64,000 nucleotides of DNA from Congeria kusceri (taxonomy: Eukaryota > Mollusca > Bivalvia > Myida > Dreissenidae), in contig CM051029.1 in NCBI GenBank assembly GCA_027627225.1, positions 8,533,426 to 8,597,425 on the forward strand, given 5' to 3'. Each line of letters opens with the position of its first letter. Positions within the stretch are counted from its first letter, which is position 1. Below the pieces are notes generated by a model. That model ran no database searches. It was not told the DNA's origin and worked only from the letters and a program-made list of their open reading frames with translations. The translations under genes and the position numbers were made by a program. Positions 33,426-47,063 of this stretch are shown in pieces.

Positions 33426-33904
33426 TATAGAGAGAAAATTAAACACAAATATAAAAAAATGCTTGTTGGATAAAATTATTTAACATTATTAATTAAATTT
33501 ACATTTGAAACAAACATATAAAAATGCACAATTTAACATAGTAGAACAAACAACAGTTTAGAAACAACATGTTTCAGCCAAATAACAGACATCCAGTTGA
33601 ACACAAAGACGGGAAACCAAGCAAGCATTGTATGCAGTCATCCAGTGCAGCTAGCAAAAGAATACCACAAAAATACCTCGAAAAATGTGCGAGCTGCTTC
33701 AAATTGTCACCTCTGAGAGCTGAACATCCCATTTAACATGGTAAAAATCCCATTTTTTAGTGCGCAAGTGACTCGCTAACTGCCAGGCTCAAAACACTCC
33801 TCGAAGTAGGCTCACATTGGCCAATTTAGCATAAGCCAGGGATGATTTGCACATATTTCACTGGTTCGACGTCTAAAAAATGTATCCATTTACATTGCGC
33901 CACA
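33426..33904. other. Intergenic, nothing recognised
   Basis: No features seen beyond base composition. Confidence 0.35.
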
Positions 33905-34060
33905 GGACGAATTATATCTTGTACATCGATCCAGTTTGTGGCGAATCGTTATAAAACCCTGTGGTAAATTGGTATCACCCTGTGTCGAATCGTTATTAAA
34001 CCGTGGCGAATCGTTATGTATCGAGTCGTATTGTGAAGAATCGTTACTATATTATGTCAC
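33905..34060. repeat. Degenerate tandem repeat around CGAATCGTTAT
   Basis: The word GTGGCGAATCGTTATAAA and variants (GTGTCGAATCGTTATTAAA, GTGGCGAATCGTTATGTA, GTGAAGAATCGTTACTA) recur at ~25-50-bp spacing. Confidence 0.6.
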
Positions 34061-34584
34061 TCATCAGTTGCTGAAGTAAACAAGTTTTAAAACATATCAT
34101 CTACTAGAAGCTTTGAATAAAACAATTAAAATTGTCTTCATGTTCATAGTTCTATCGAAATAAGATGTATAAACATTGACCTTTTCAATTTGTGTAACAT
34201 AGGTGATGAAAAGCATACTGTACAGTAGTTTTATATTTTCAGCCGATGACATTTCCTTAGATTTGATTATTTAATCAGTAGTAAAATAATAAAAGTCGTT
34301 TACCTTTTTTTTCGTCTTGATTGTATATCCACTCTGCAAGTTAGATTTTGCCGAATTTCTTTCACAAAACGTTTCAACACAGAGTGCAAAAAATGTGTTG
34401 TTGAAATATTTGCTCAACGCACGGTTTTTTAACTGCATGCCATAATAAGTGTAAACATTGTCTTACATCGAGGGCCAAACGGGTCGTTTTAAGAAATAAA
34501 TAAAACAAAAGTAACATACAAATGAAACATTGCGTTTTAAATATAAAAATATTGTTTGTATTTAAATATAGTTTACGCCTAAAT
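34061..34584. other. Intergenic, nothing recognised
   Basis: AT-rich sequence without supported features. Confidence 0.35.
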
Positions 34585-34915
34585 GAACAGTATACTGATT
34601 GTATTTCTCAGTCTGTATCACATTTCATACTGTGCCACGTTTCTTCTATAACATGCACTTCAACAAATGTAAAACATCGAGCACAAAGAACTTAGTGTAA
34701 ACACACGTTAAATTCGAGTAATTGTTTAATGTCCTGGCGGCAACACTTCATTAAGCCGTAAAAAATGAACGCAAATGCATCACACACATAACAAATCCCC
34801 AGGGAATAATCGCTTTGTTTATGTCATCCTACTAATATCGCGAAAATTACTGATACATTAGAGTTGAAATGATGTGTGACGCTGACAATACTTCTTATAC
34901 CGATTCTTTATTCAA
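34585..34915 (+). repeat. Old local duplication, unit 1
   Basis: Shares CAGTCTGTATCACATTT, TTCTTCTATAACATGCACTTCAA, CAACACTTCATTA and CTTATACCGATTCTTTATT-like blocks in order with 35305-35640, offset ~715 bp, with many substitutions. Confidence 0.65.
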
Positions 34916-35304
34916 GTATATTTATAACATAAATTTCCATCTATTTAGTAAAATCGTTTAATAAAAGTAGTCTGCTTAAAGGAACATTGTGCTATTCTCC
35001 TTTCTATGACATAGATATTGACTCAAAAAATACACGAATCCTTGATTGGATTTTCAGACATGTTTATCTCTGCTTTGGATTTTATATCCGAAGAAGAGTT
35101 TGGAAAACGAAATAATTAATTTCCATAAGTATTTGCCCTACATCCAAAATCAATCCAACAGTTGATCAACGTCTAGGTACAATAGTACTTGTTACTACTG
35201 GTGAATGTTATAAGGTCCCACGTGATTACATTATGTCAGTTTCTGATGACAATGACGTGGTTATATTAGAGTATTTTAGTAGAACATGCACGTACAGTAT
35301 TATG
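34916..35304. other. Between duplicated units
   Basis: A TTAAAGGAACATTGTGC word at ~34977 resembles TTAA-type element termini, but no matching end was found. Confidence 0.35.
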
Positions 35305-35640
35305 CATGCGTATACTGATTTTATGTCGCAGTCTGTATCACATTTTATACTGATTTGTTTTTCTTCTATAACATGCACTTCAAATCATATAAAACATCAA
35401 ACACAGCCAACTTGGTTTAAACAAACATGACATTTCGAGTCCTGGAGTCAACACTTCATTACGCAGTAAAAACAATAACGCCAATACATCACAAACATGG
35501 CAAACCCCCAAGGAATACTCGCTTTATTTTCTGTTATCCTCTTAATCTGGCGTTCGATCGTGATATGTTAGAGTTAGCTATTACACTCATTGTCATAGTC
35601 GACAATGTCCTTTATTATATAATGATTTTGATTCCGTTTT
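35305..35640 (+). repeat. Old local duplication, unit 2
   Basis: Partner of 34585-34915. The 102-residue open frame that overlaps it is not open in unit 1, so it is probably chance. Confidence 0.65.
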
Positions 35641-35939
35641 GGCGATACGTGAATACATCAGGTTTCTGTATGTTGTTTGGTTGTATGTGCATGTTACCGT
35701 TTATCGAGGGCTTGTCAATGGGTTTTATTTACTGACACAATTCTGACCTCGCTATCCTGACTGATGTACTAGCGCTTTGCTGTTACGGTGATCTCAGGAA
35801 TATATGTTATTGTCCTTAAGATATTATAGAGACGTCAGCTACAATTGTAGTACATCATTCTACTATAAGATCAACATATGTTAAGATGACGTTATTCGGA
35901 TACCTTTAATGCGTTAATACGTATATTTGTTGCACATTT

Positions 35940-36151
35940 AATTTTTGCATTTACGACCGATTTTTCAAAATCGCCACGAATCCGCGCGACTCTCGTTCCA
36001 TACATGACGTATCGCGCACTTGCTCTTTAGTTACGTAGAATATACATAATATTTCCGGCTAAAGTAGAAGTTCCGCGTTAAATTGCTAACAAACAAACTA
36101 CAAACCAGTTCCGGAATTTAAAAAAAATAACCTTATTCAATGTGCTGGAGG
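35940..36151 (+). promoter_or_regulatory. CpG-enriched block ending in a splice donor
   Basis: CpG-rich for this window (TCGCCACGAATCCGCGCGAC, GACGTATCGCGCAC), with two TTCCGG ETS-like words (36053, 36110). It ends with GTGCTGGAG then GTAAGA, a near-consensus donor at 36151/36152. It fits a promoter with a non-coding first exon on the plus strand. No downstream exon can be joined with confidence. Confidence 0.3.
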
Positions 36152-37414
36152 TAAGAAATCAGGCTACATTATGGTTACAATCAATTGAGATAAATAAAAC
36201 AGTTAATCCAGCTGTGCGTTCATTATATTCACTATAATGTTTATACATGTGCTACCAGGGTCGTAAATAGGCATACTCCTATACGCTGTTCGTATAAATG
36301 GCAACGCTTACATGGAATTGGAAAGTTCTTCAATCTTAAAAAAATACATTAATACCGGTCTATTAATATCTCTGTGTACGATATATGCACTGTCCGATGC
36401 GACTGCTAACCTTTGTGCACATTTTATCTGGATACACGTTGTGCTGCACATGATTGTTAAATAATTAATACATGTATCTTGTACATGCTTATGTCTATCA
36501 GAGTCAATGTTAATTTACCGTCTTCTGAATGTGCATTTTCAATTGTGCGTATATTCAATTTGGGCCTGGGTACGCCCCTGGCTACTGACGCTATATAACA
36601 TCACTTGCTTAATTCGCATAAGTACGAAAGGCATTTCAAATCCATCAGATAGTTTGAATTTGTTAAATGATAAAATTAAGCCTGTGGATATCTTTCAAAC
36701 CAAACCATTGATGAATAGTGGTTGTGAGATCACAGCAATAAACGCTGCATTATATTTGCGTCTGCATCTGCGCTTGAGTTCTGTAATAGTGTAGCCCATG
36801 TTTAAAAACTTGCAAACATATGGCAAAATTGAAACATGTGATACTTAAATACAGCATTTAGCCATCAACCTTGCGTTCACTTATATCATTCCCACGTTTA
36901 TTTTTAATGTGGGTATTTGGCGAAATTCCTATCGCATTTTTATTCAATTTATCTCATTTCCATGGTCGATATTGTTATTCTGTGTTCATACATTTGACTG
37001 ACAAAAGCAAGCAATTGAATCTTACCACAGACATCAATCAAAATTTTCAACAAGCTAAACGATTGTAGAGAAAATGATATGATCGAGCAACACATTTCTG
37101 GTCTTATATATATGTCAAACATTATTGCCATTTCGAGACAGCATACTAACACATCTTAACTACTTCGCAGAGCATTTTACACAATTAGCTTTCGTGTGAA
37201 ATGAACATATTAAGTATAAAACTAACACAGGAACAACATTTTGGAACTACTCAGTGTCTTTCACATCTATTGTATAATAGAAATACGACAATAGGAAGCC
37301 TCTGGAAGAGGAACTAAAAAGGATAAGAGTTGCTGTACAACAATATTTTATTTAATAATACAAAGGAGTAAACAACCAAAACATGCATACGCTCAAAAAT
37401 GCATACATACTCGC
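36152..37414. other. Intergenic or intronic, nothing recognised
   Basis: Several short open frames, none with a domain or splice context. Confidence 0.35.
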
Positions 37415-37423
37415 GCACACACG

Positions 37424-37477
<54 letters not shown>
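37415..37477. repeat. (CA)n microsatellite
   Basis: About 30 CA units, imperfect at the 5' end (GCACACACGCACGCAC). Confidence 0.95.
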
Positions 37478-37478
<1 letters not shown>

Positions 37479-37859
37479 CATTTTTCAAATTAGTAGTATA
37501 AAAATAATTTACACCAATATTTTTGTATTTTAACATAGCATAAGGTATGCGACCTAATTCAACAAAAACACTAACCGAAGAAGCATTTGTTTTAAGTTTT
37601 AGGATATTTACGCAACATTTAACACGTGTTCTCTATTTCTGTTGACTCTGAACACCACTTTTTATAAGAAGCATATCATAAACGTATTTATCTAATAAAA
37701 TCACATGTTGTAATGGCTGTCAAATCGATGATAATCAATGATAACAACCCGTTACCAATCTGTATCGAGGCACATACATTGTGGATTTATTAGCAGAATG
37801 GCGTTATAAATATCGGTTAAATAACCACAAAATTTTTAATCAGACTGATTCAACCCTTA

Positions 37860-38700
37860 GACTGAGGGAAGCTGATATCTTCAGGCGTGCTGGATATTTG
37901 CATGCACGATGTAAGACAGGATATTGCTCTTAAAGAAAAGAGAATATATTGCTCGCTGATGAACACAAATTACTTTACATTGACATCTCCTGCGCATATT
38001 GTGTGTTCCCGATATTGTACTGACCAAGAACACGGCTCCTATTACAGAAAGACCGCCCAAAATAGATCGAAGTCTAAGGCATTCACCTTATTGTTTGCTA
38101 GTGTAGAACATATGTTTATTGGCAAACCAGTGCTTCTTATTTATATTCTGTATTGGTATGTCATTCGAATCAACTGTCTCAAATACCGGATCGTCTATTT
38201 TTGTCATGTTTTAACGTTTTCACTCGTCTTTATCTGTATTTAGTGGTAACTGAATCTGCAACAAAAACGATTATAATCGACACATTGCCCTTCAATATAG
38301 CATAATACATGAAAAACATCAAACTTCATATAGTGATATAGTTAAACAACAACATTAATTGTAAATTTCATGTAATTACACACACTTTACAAAGTCGACC
38401 ATACCAGGTGTGTTTACATTGCGCGTACAATTATTACTGGCTGTTTTTTGTTCGATCTATATATATTTAAATAAATTTACATGTATGTAATATCTAGGCA
38501 TGCTGAATTATAATCTGGTTCGATACGTTCACTATTTATCAATCTTTTACTATTTTATGCCATTTTTTAGGAAATTCCAACTGTAAGACGTGTGTGTGTC
38601 CAATACCAAATCGAGTACACATAGGCACCACTTAAATGCCGTTAAACCACATGTTGCCCTATATTCCTAATGTGTGTCCAAGTACTCTTAACGCACATAT
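37860..38700 (+). repeat. Duplicated segment, partner of 45165-45730
   Basis: GGATATTTGCATGCACGATGTAAG, AAAGAAAAGAGAATAT, TTTACATTGACAT and AATGCCGTTAAACCACATG occur in the same order as similar words at 45187-45700. The 118-residue open frame 37887-38243 is not preserved in the partner, so coding is unlikely. Confidence 0.6.
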
Positions 38701-41700
38701 CAATAAGTGGACAAAATCGATGCTACATGTATATTATAATCGTTTCGCCAAATTGCCATGTGGGATCTAAAGTATTTGATTTCAGTTCAAGACATTGCGT
38801 AATTTTATCGCAAGTCTTCCTAACCCGTAATATGATGAATAAGAGATATAGATTTTCTAATCTATATCCACATTACGTGATACGACTTTCAGTAATATAT
38901 CAAAAAGCACATGCAGTTGTTTGGACATACATACGATGGACACGGAGTTTTGTTTTGGAAGACTATGCGTCTTGAAATAGGCACTGTCAGCCATGCATTG
39001 CATAGGTCATTGCTTTTTATCTTAGTTGATAACTGAACGGCTTACTTTAGTGATACACACGACGATCAAACGCAGGTCCAAGCCATAAACATACATTCCG
39101 CGAACTCCTAACGTAGAAGATTTGGATAGTTCCCAAATTTCCCAATTTCAAAGTGTTCAGAATAGTTCCATTTAATTGAATAATTCTGTTTGAGAAGATA
39201 AAGCCTGGAGCTTTAAGCCAATTATGCTAAAATTAGCCTGAACCTGATACAAAGATACAAAGATAGTATAATTTGAAGTCTAATATAAGGGTAACAATAT
39301 GCAATAGTTTTGCATTTCATTTCCTGTCACATCGTCTGCTACGTGCTATAAGAGTACAATAATTTAAAACTAGTATACAGAATATCGAAATGTTTAATAA
39401 TGAAATATATGGATCAACTTAACTGATACAAACAAAATAAATCTGCTGTGACAGTTAAGTGATAGTACTAAGGATTCCATTACATAACGGCAATAACTAG
39501 GCAGTTGATGTATTTTTCCTTCGCATTGCTTGATCTTGATCGCGAGAATGGTTCCACGTGCCATATCACGGCGCCGTCCTTATAGTCTGGGTCTATATAG
39601 CATCTAGCAAGGTTGTGGGGATTGGGAAACATCGTTCACTTTGATCCGGTTCTATTTCACAAAGATGTACAACATTGATAAACACATTATCCATAGACTA
39701 AATGGATTGTAAGAATGCATTGAATGTGATTGATGCGTCAACAACATGTTAACTCGTTGTGGGGGATTATAGACGCGGGTCATATTTAAATAACTGGCAT
39801 AATTGTGCTTCCCACCGTTGCTTGAATTATCCGCAATCAATTAAGGTTTTCAAAAATAATATTAACTCTGATTGCTATTGTAATTCATTATACAACTTTG
39901 TATCACTTTATACCGCTTTAATTTGCTTGTAAGGTACAACCTGCTTTAATAAGAATGTTTCACAGATATATACATGTGGTCCGAAATGACTTAAATCAAT
40001 ACAAATTACGATCATTATTTAGATTTATCGTGTTGCATATTGAAATCGCCCGGAACACTGATGATGAAACATCGGAAATTAAGTAGATGTATTAAAGGTG
40101 TTCCATTGATATATGTATGCGGTCACACCAGGCACACGCATTTGAATTTTCAACGTGTGACAAGTGACGAGGCCGAAGAGAAATAATTTCAATATTAATT
40201 TTAAGTCATATGCTGTTTTGTATGTTGAAATGCATATCAATTGAATGAGCTTGTGTTTCGTGCAAGTCGAACACTGTATCATATCACCAATGATTGGTAA
40301 GCACTGAACATGAGAGATATTCAAGTAAAATCACCAGTACATACTTGCACTTGCTTGTTGTATTTAACCACGTCGTTTAAATCCCATTTACTATATATGT
40401 ACTACGGAAAAAACAGTTCAATATGTATTTGACATATGTTTAAACAGTTTTAATTGTTACAACAGTACTGAGAAATATACCATAAACATTGAGACAAAGT
40501 TTTGATAGATTAAGTGAATATAAGCTTACATAATATATTGCAAATCATCATTTTAGAAAGTGTTATGCTTGTCTTCTATTACATGATTATACGTTTTACA
40601 GACTTTTGAAGGCACTCATACATAAGATGTGCTTCCATAAAGATAGCTGATTAAGTGTTTTCTATTATGTTTTGATATACTGCGAACAACTAAATTATAG
40701 CCCTGATTTATGTAAAGTTTGATATAATAATACGTCGGCGACATGTTGATCTTTTCCATTTGACAAAATCGGACTTAGACAGCTTGATTATGTCCTGGCG
40801 TGCCGATGCTTTCATGTTAAATTTGGCAATATAGGTGTATGTGTTGTCTTCTTTTACAAAAGTTTCTTATTACGTTGATGTGTTCTTACTGAACTTAATA
40901 ATCTAAATGTGACAAGATACTTATATAACATACACTTGTACGTTTGTATATTGATTAAACTATTGTGGGTTTAAACAAACGTGTAAGCATAAGCTGTGTG
41001 TTCACCCGGGACATATTCTGTTTTAGATATGGCGTATTCATGAAGCTAGTGTTAGATTACCATAATAGTTATGAAATGTAAATGCCCTGGACAAAATAAT
41101 TGTATAGTTCCAATAAGCCCAGTGGACCAATAACTAATTTACAACATCATTTCCGATAAAACGATACACCTTAGGCAATTTAATACGCATATAACCCTTC
41201 GCAAAATGTCCTTTTTATTGAAAGTAATACACATTGAATACCTGAGTGAGTCTGATAACAAGAGACAGTTAAAGGTGCGTAATGACGACTAATACGGTAT
41301 GATATTTATAAAAAAGAAGTATTCGTTAAATGATTACTTCACACATTGGTCTCGTTATTATCAACCAACAGTTAAAATATTTTTATATAACTATAAAACA
41401 GTTTTCACCATGACACTTTTCGCGAGCTCGGGAATATTAGTAGTAGTAGTAAAATCAATATATGAATGAAATGTGCATGAAGTACCACTGCATGCGCACT
41501 ATTGATTAATATAGTCTAGCTTTGGAAAGTTTCCATTGTAGTGCACAATTTTTTTAGAGTTACAGTAGACTGGAAATGTGTATCGAAAAAAATGTGGCGT
41601 TGTATATATATTTGTTTTTTCTTAACAATTGCATCAATACTGTTTTGCCATTACAACAATATATTCGTAAAAAATGGGAATATGTGTTGTTCTAATACCT

Positions 41701-44700
41701 GTCTTTATTTATTTGAAACACCGTCGATATGCCCCTTTAATATAATTGCGAATTTTTGATATTGTATTCAATTTCTTATTGACATTACCACAAAATGTGT
41801 TAAATCTTTAGTTTTATTTTAACAAATAGTTTCTATCTCGTATTACTGATTTATCTATCACGACAATGCGGGCGTTCTATCCAAATAATTAATAGCATTA
41901 AACTAAGGCAAGTGAGTATACATAAATGTACACAAACGTAACAACATATTGGATAATATGTATTATGTTATTGTTTAAATGTTGTTTTGATATCAAGATA
42001 ATAAAAAATATACGTGAACGCTATCTACGGAATAAATAATCAAACACTTGTTCCAATTTTTTTGTATTTATATATTGGTGGTGTATATACTTGTGTATAA
42101 CCCACTTGCTTCGCAGTATTCGACCGTACATATGATTTTTAAACTAAAACATTCGCCTTAGATGCGTTTTTCTACTATGGCTTTTCTTATTCTGCTTGCA
42201 GTTTTCATGTGATTTTTCTTTCATTATTCCATCAGTTCTGTTACAGTGTTTATTTAATATATGTATGTATAGTCTATCAAATTGCAATATTTTATTTCGC
42301 TGAAATAGTTTTTATTTCAATATGCAATGATTTCAAACCAAGGAAACTTGTGATTGGAGGTATCTGTGTTTGAATATATCTTAAAGGGCAGTGAGTGCCA
42401 TCAGTTGTTATATGTATATAGTGTAGAAATTGTCAGCAACCATCACAAATACTTGATTGGATTTTCGGACAATATTATGTCAGCTTGGGGCATGATTTCT
42501 AAAGAAATGATTGACAATATACTTTGTATTATTGTGTATGGAAAACTAAATTGATGCCATTTCGTTTACATCACGTATTGTTCGTCCTTTATCCAATACA
42601 AGAAAAATGAAACCCTAGAGACATCACCAGGACAGAAACCCTATCTTTTACATGAGGCAAGTGACCTGTTGCCTATACAATACAAGACAAATAGCGCAAC
42701 CCGACAATCCACATAAATATCATTAAAACTGGGTTCACCGCCTTGGAACGGTCAATACAAAGCTATGGGGATTGAAACCGGTTTAAAGTCACGCTGAACC
42801 TCGCATTTAACCCGGCATTAATAAAAATACACGCACTTGTAACTATTAAGGAACATCACAGCATTGCAATTTAAATTAAATAGTTATACAAGAGGCCATT
42901 AATCCAATTGAATTACACTTTATTTACCCCATGGTTTAATGTTCATCATAGTAACTTTCTGATGCCCGATGAAATGAAGTAAATACAAGTTTCAGCTAAA
43001 TCTTTTCGAACAGTTTCATTGAATATACGAGAATAACATACATGTGTCGTTGTTGGGAGTCTAGTACTTAGTTTATCTGGTGATTTTACGAGCTTTTCGG
43101 GCTATTGCAATTACTAAGTTGTTTACACAATACAATCGTCAATTTAACTATATATTGAACCTTTACTCAGCCTGTTTAGATAACTTTTGACCGCACAACA
43201 TGAATGATGTTTACTGTTTCAACTCTTAAATTCACGCATTGATTAACGATATGTTGATTACATAATAGGAACACAATCTCATCTAATTGTATATATTGTA
43301 TTACGTTCATGTCAACAAAACAGCCCGTATATAGCAATTGCAGCATACATGTATGACAATATAACAGAGTGTAACGTTATATTATTCCAATGGCATGACT
43401 CTAAAAACCCAAAGACTTTTAAAATTGGGAATTTAATTACGTTTGGATTTCGGGTGTAGGGCGACTATTTACTTCACTGATATGATGGACGTATTATTTT
43501 TTTCCAAACACAGGTATACAAACGCTTTGTCAAACCTTTTTTGTAGACAATACTGCACAAAGCATAGTAATTATGTCCACAAATCCATTTAAGGAAGTTC
43601 GTGCTTGATTGCAGACAGTATCTAGGCCGCGCACGAAATAACAATTCTCGAAGACCGTAGACGTATTCAGACATCAAGTCTTGCTGGTATGCATTAATTT
43701 AGGTTTCCATCCTCAATTGTGAAAAGTTGGGCTAAAATAAGTTATAATTTAATTAAATGAATATAGTTTGGTCTCAGTTTGAAAAAAAAACAAAAAAACA
43801 ACAACACACATAATGTATTACAATACTAAAATTGTTCATAATTCGAATGTGAGACCGCATGACTAAATCACTCTATTTTGCATTAAATACGGACATGTTG
43901 ATAGTTACAATCACCATGAGGTTTAACAGAACAGTCGTAATGATTTGCTGAGTGATCACAGTCATTCGTACAATTATTTTCAAAAACAAATGCATTTAAC
44001 TTTGATGTTAAATTGCAGACAACTAACTGAAAATCAGCAACGTATAATAATCAATTTATTTTAATAGTTAATAAAATAAATTTCTTATACAACTTAAAAG
44101 AGCTGGATAATCACCAAAAAAATTAAATAAAAAAGACGTGAATACTGAAGCTGTTTGGATGTTTACTTAAAGTTTGCCCCTGCAAACAAAATGTTGTTTT
44201 TGATTTTATGGAACGAATACGATAGCCACATAAGTGCAAAACACAATAGATGTGTGATAGGAAAAAGAATGTACCAAATTGTAAGTGTGTTCCAACACGG
44301 AGTTCATGCATAGAGCAGTAATATGTTACCTATTTTCCTTCATTCTAACATGAACAGAATCTCGACAACTACAAACCCATAGTAAAATAAACCCTTAACA
44401 AAATTGCTTTATTAGGAAATCATTCTGACGGGCATTGCCTTATCAAAGTTTAATTACAGACAATTGAGTCTGCATTGTCAAAACAATGTTCATACGAAAT
44501 TGCTACTATTAATGTACAAAACTGTTCCAGATAATAATATAATGCATGATTATCGGAAACACCATTATTGAATTAAATACAACAATTCTTAACACTCTGA
44601 AAAAGGAAATCCGAAAATCTTTTAAATTCGGAGCGCGTATAATGTATTTGCACCGTTTCAACATGCATTTGTTAAGACAGATCTACATTAGCAAAAAACA

Positions 44701-44805
44701 ACAACAAAAAACACGACCAAAACATGGTAGTCTTCATACATACATACCTGCATACAATGTCTAGCATCATTACTTATATTACCAAAAGTCGTATTACGCA
44801 GTGCA
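38701..44805. other. Long gene-poor stretch
   Basis: About 6 kb of AT-rich DNA. I see only small items: a GC-richer block at ~42600-42810 with words such as CGCCTTGGAACGGTCAATAC, which looks like an old repeat; a GGTTCCACGTGCC block at ~39550; and a short AGTAGTAGTAGTA run at 41440. No exon, TIR pair or RNA gene is supported. Confidence 0.4.
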
Positions 44806-44936
44806 GTTGTATACGTAGTAGTAACAGTAGAAACAGTAGTAATTGAACAAGTAGTACCAGTAGCAGTAGCAGAAGCAGTAGCAGCAGAGTGGAAGTTGTC
44901 GTAGTATTAGTAGTTGTAGAAGTAGTAGTAGAAGCA
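44806..44936. repeat. Imperfect (AGT/AGC)n microsatellite
   Basis: Interrupted AGTAGTAACAGTAG / CAGTAGCAGAAGCAGTAGC repeats, far more diverged than the (TAG)n array near 62.1 kb. Confidence 0.85.
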
Positions 44937-45164
44937 AATGGTATTCACTTTAATTATAATTTTCCATCAGTATTCTTTTAATACCAAATCAATTATTAAC
45001 CGACTTTACACGTAATCACGTGACAATAAAGCTTGAGAAATCAATCATTAGCAATCCTTTAGTCATTGATTGAGAGGAATTTAAATTGTGGATGTATTAG
45101 TATTAGTTTTAAGATCAGTTGAATAAATTTAGGACTTTCAAGATTTATATGAGTCAATGCAAGA

Positions 45165-45718
45165 GAAGCAGATATCCGCAGACTTGCAGGATATTTGCAT
45201 ACATGAAGTAAGGCCGAATATTTGTATTTGAGAAAAGAGAATATTGATCATACATGAAAACAGTTGAGTTTACATTGATATATCATTCGCACATCGTATG
45301 TGTAATAAATCCTACTAAATATAGCAACGTTTAATTCATAATTAATTATGAAACAGATCAACCTAAGTACAGATCTCCTGCTATTTACTGAACTACCGCC
45401 AAAGCCAATTGCGAATAAAGATGTGAAAACTTTTCACAGAAGATTTACATTTTGCAGCATTTTATTTTTTTTTACCACATGCTTATTTCACTATTATAAA
45501 CCGATATATCTACATCTAAAATCAATCCTCAAACACTTAGAAATATATATCTGCTAGCTATTATAGTTTTGCTTTTTGTTCTACCTTTTGGAATGGCAAT
45601 ATAATTTTACGACATGCATTTAATGCATGTGTGTGTGTCACTATTTAGAAAAGTACACTGAGGCACTCTTTTAAATGCCGCTTAACCACGTGCCATTTCC
45701 TATATTCCAATTCGTTCA
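45165..45718 (+). repeat. Duplicated segment, partner of 37860-38700
   Basis: See the partner. Similarity stops just where the satellite array begins (near AAGTACACC), so the array replaced or was inserted into the downstream part. Confidence 0.6.
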
Positions 45719-47063
45719 AAGTACACCAAATGGCACACGTACATACACCCAAAGCATTAGAGAAGACAAGCTTGATGTCATCATGAACGTTTGACCATAT
45801 TATATGTCAATGTCAGTACGTAACCAAATGATGTATGTACATACACCCAAAGCTTTAGAGAAGTCAAGCTCGATGCCATTATGATCGTTTGGCCATATTA
45901 TATGTCAATGTCAGTACGTACACCAAATGGTATATGTACATACACCCAAAGCTGTAGGGAGACAAGCTCGATGTCATCATGATCGTTTGACTATATTATA
46001 TGTTAATGTCAGCACGTACACCAAATGATGTCTGTACATACACTCAAAGCTTTAGAGAAGACAAGCTCGATGTCATCATGATCGTTTGGCCATATTATAT
46101 GGCAATGTAAGTAGGTACGCAAAAGGGTTTATGTACACACACACACAGCTGTAGAGAAGACAAGCTCAATGTCATGATCATTGGACTATATTATATGTCA
46201 ATGTCAGTACGTACACCAAATGGTATATGTACATACACACAAAGCTGTAGAGAAGACAAGCTCGATGTCATCATGATCGTTTGACCATATTATTATGTCA
46301 ATGTCAGTACGTACACCAAATGGTAGATGTACATACACCAAACGCTGTAGAGAGGACAAGCTCGATGTCATCTTGATCGTTTGACTATATTATATGCCAA
46401 TGCCAGTACGTACACTGAATGATGTATATACATACACCCAAAGCATTGGAAAAGACAAGCTCGATGTCATCATGATCGTTTGACTATATTATATGCTAAT
46501 GTCAGTACGTACTCCAAATGATGTATGTACATACACTCAAAGCTTTAGAGAAGACAAGCTCGATGTCATCATGATCGTTTGGCCATATTATATGGCAATG
46601 TAAGTACGTACACCAAAGGGTGTATGTACACACACACACAGCTGTAGAGAAGACAAGCTCAGTGTAATGATCATTGGACTATATTATATGTCAATGTCAG
46701 TACGTACACCAAATGATATGTGTACATACACAAAAAGCTGTAGAGAAGACAAGCTCGATGTCATCATGATCGTTTGACCATATTATTATGTCAATGTCAG
46801 TACGTACACCAAATGGTAGATGTACATAACCAAAAGCTGTAGAGAGGACAAGGTCGATGTCATCTTGATCGTTTGACTATATTATATGCCAATGCCAGTA
46901 CGTAAATCAAATGATGTATATACATACACCCAAAACATTAGAGAAGACAAGCTCGATGTCATCATGATCGTTTGACTATATTATATGCTAATGTCAATAC
47001 GTACGCCACATTGAATATGTACATACAACCACAGCTTGATCGTTTGGCCATATTGTTAAGTCA
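45719..47063. repeat. ~98-bp satellite array with five-monomer higher-order structure
   Basis: Thirteen full monomers and one partial of 95-100 bp, each built as ACACCAAATGGTATATGTAC, then ACACCCAAAGCTTTAGAGAAG, ACAAGCTCGATGTCATCATG, ATCGTTTGGCCATATTATAT and GTCAATGTCAGTACGT. Monomers 4-8 (46018-46510) and 9-13 (46511-47002) match pairwise through shared diagnostic variants: GGCAATGTAAGTA; a CATGATCATTGG-type deletion; TATTATTATG; GAGAGGACAAG with CATCTTGATC; and ATGCTAATGTCA. The higher-order period is ~493 bp. The last monomer is truncated. Confidence 0.9.

Noticed and set aside
34970..35010. Another TTAA/AGGAAC element
   Set aside because: No matching right end could be found by eye.
35427..35735. 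102-codon hydrophobic frame as a membrane protein
   Set aside because: The duplicate at 34585-34915 does not keep the frame open; the composition is that of AT-rich chance frames.
37887..38243. 118-codon frame as a gene
   Set aside because: The paralogous segment near 45.2 kb lacks the frame.
45719..47063. CRISPR-like array
   Set aside because: Units are directly contiguous ~98-bp monomers with no unique spacers; this is a eukaryotic satellite.
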